This document shows, one piece after another, positions 63,114 through 64,000 of a DNA stretch of 64,000 nucleotides. The notes beneath the pieces were generated by a model. The model did not search any database. It had not been told where the DNA came from and worked only from the letters and a program-made list of their open reading frames with translations. Both the position numbers and the translations under genes were made by a program. Position 1 is the stretch's first letter. Each line of letters begins with the position of its first letter. Source of the DNA: Eremophila alpestris peregrina. Taxonomy: Eukaryota > Chordata > Aves > Passeriformes > Alaudidae. The stretch spans positions 372,001 through 436,000 of the forward strand of contig WMCF01000033.1 of assembly GCA_009792885.1 (NCBI GenBank), read 5' to 3'.

Positions 63114-63267
63114 CTACAAGTGTCTGATCTGTTGCTTGTGGGAATCGACTTTCCTCATCCAGCAGAGACAACAAACCCATTGGTTTCTGCAGGAACATAT
63201 CCAAGAGGGGCCTGTTGTCCTCATATTCTATAACTCTTGCATCAACACCTTCATAAAGGTATTCATT
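63114..63267 (-). CDS. MYO3A: MYO3A exon: motor, relay region
   Basis: This 154-nt exon encodes NEYLYEGVDARVIEYEDNRP followed by LLDMFLQKPMGLLSLLDEES and RFPQATDQTLV. The segment LLSLLDEESRFPQATD is the conserved myosin relay-helix region (generic form LDEES.FPKATD). The acceptor is TACTGCAG and the donor is GTAG|GTGAGT. It starts in phase 0 and ends in phase 1. It is the most 5' exon found here. Confidence 0.96.
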
Positions 63268-64000
63268 CTGCAGTAAGAAACAGAAGGCATGCTTTGTCTG
63301 TGCATCCAGAGTAACTTCAGAAAATAATTCACAAACTGTCAATTGTAGCAAATGAAAACTACATTGAGAAAGTATGCCTCAGGGCTAAAGACATCAATGT
63401 TTTGCAGAAACCAATGTCAGCTGGGATTTTGGTTTTGAATATATAAGTTCAATACTCCTATGACATATTTGGTCAAGTAAGATACTTTACAGGAATAGCA
63501 AGAATTAAAGAAATAGAGTTGAAGAAGATAAAGCATATTGTTTGCAAATAGAGACCTCAGGGTCTATTTATTTCCCTGGTCTGAAATGTAGAAGATTTGT
63601 TAACCATTCAGAGCTATATTTACATTCCCAATTAATTGCTCAGATCTAAGTGATGGCTAAGATTTACAAAAGTGACAACAGTGGCTTTACTTGTTTGATC
63701 ACCCTCCTCAAACACCTGGAAAAATTCTTATGTGGTGAAGAAAGGTGCACATACTTTCTAAAACTTAAAGAATTGTGAACATACTTCCTAAGAATTAAAT
63801 AAATTGCCTCAGATTTGCCTCTAACAAATTTTCACTTCTTTTAGGGAACTAGGGAAAGGTATTCCCCAAGATTTAAAAACAATAGAAAAGCTGGTGGGGT
63901 GGATTTCTTTGTTTGCTTTTTTTGTTTGTTTTTTTTTGTTTGGACTGGCTGGTTTTCTCCTGAAGACTGCAAGTATCTCTGGATTCCTCCCAGACTAAGA
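63268..64000 (-). other. MYO3A intron 5' of the first visible exon
   Basis: No further motor exon was found up to the window edge. A short imperfect tandem duplication is at 63745-63805, and a T/G-rich stretch lies near 63907-63941. Confidence 0.7.
63745..63805. repeat. Imperfect 30-bp tandem duplication
   Basis: Two adjacent copies of about 30 bases, each starting GTG(C/A)ACATACTT and ending with AATT, differ at several positions. This is probably a small old replication-slippage duplication. Confidence 0.75.

Larger units (their letters stand above)
29364..63267 (-). other. MYO3A: MYO3A locus, 3' part (motor second half, IQ motifs and tail)
   Basis: Myosin IIIA is an actin motor with an N-terminal kinase. 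It carries espin-1 to stereocilia tips in hair cells and acts in photoreceptor calycal processes. Human mutations cause deafness DFNB30. Eighteen exons here join in one frame into 991 codons plus a stop (2976 nt), running from the relay region of the motor to the C-terminus. Seventeen are recognised directly by similarity and phase, and one tail exon (48424-48733) is placed mainly by phase. The kinase domain, P-loop and switch motifs lie beyond 64000. MYO3A rather than MYO3B is indicated by the long tail with the final actin-binding NPYDYRRLLRKTSQ region and by the adjacent GAD2 gene. Confidence 0.96.

Overview
This is vertebrate nuclear DNA, almost certainly from a bird. It has large GT-AG introns, a CpG-island promoter, several truncated CR1 LINEs of the avian/reptilian kind, and no operon-like layout. 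No rRNA, tRNA, CRISPR array or intact mobile element is visible. Two protein-coding genes account for all the convincing coding sequence. Both lie on the minus strand, tail to head, so transcription runs from high to low coordinates.

From the right end down to 29364 lies the 3' two thirds of MYO3A (myosin IIIA, a kinase-motor protein of stereocilia and calycal processes). Eighteen exons can be joined in one frame. They encode the second half of the motor, IQ motifs, a long acidic tail and the two conserved tail homology regions, for 991 residues plus a stop. The kinase domain, P-loop and switch regions lie beyond 64000. Two extra frame-preserving candidate cassette exons (42 nt and 66 nt) sit between motor exons, and one tail exon of 310 nt is inferred mainly from reading phase.

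About 2.9 kb below the MYO3A stop is the start codon of GAD2 (glutamate decarboxylase 65), inside a strong CpG island at about 25.5-27.8 kb. Nine coding exons between 26436 and 419 encode residues 1-326, from the palmitoylated N-terminus into the PLP-dependent catalytic domain. The rest, including the PLP-binding lysine, lies beyond position 1. The order MYO3A then GAD2 on one strand matches the order known in human 10p12.

The remainder is intron and intergenic DNA. It holds five CR1 fragments (about 11.5-13.1, 40.2-40.6, 49.2, 55.4-56.3 and 62.15 kb), simple repeats, a second CpG-rich patch inside GAD2 intron 4, and some AT-rich, homeodomain-motif-dense intron segments that may be regulatory. 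I found no previously undescribed system. The most interesting leads are the candidate MYO3A cassette exons and the divergent tail exon.
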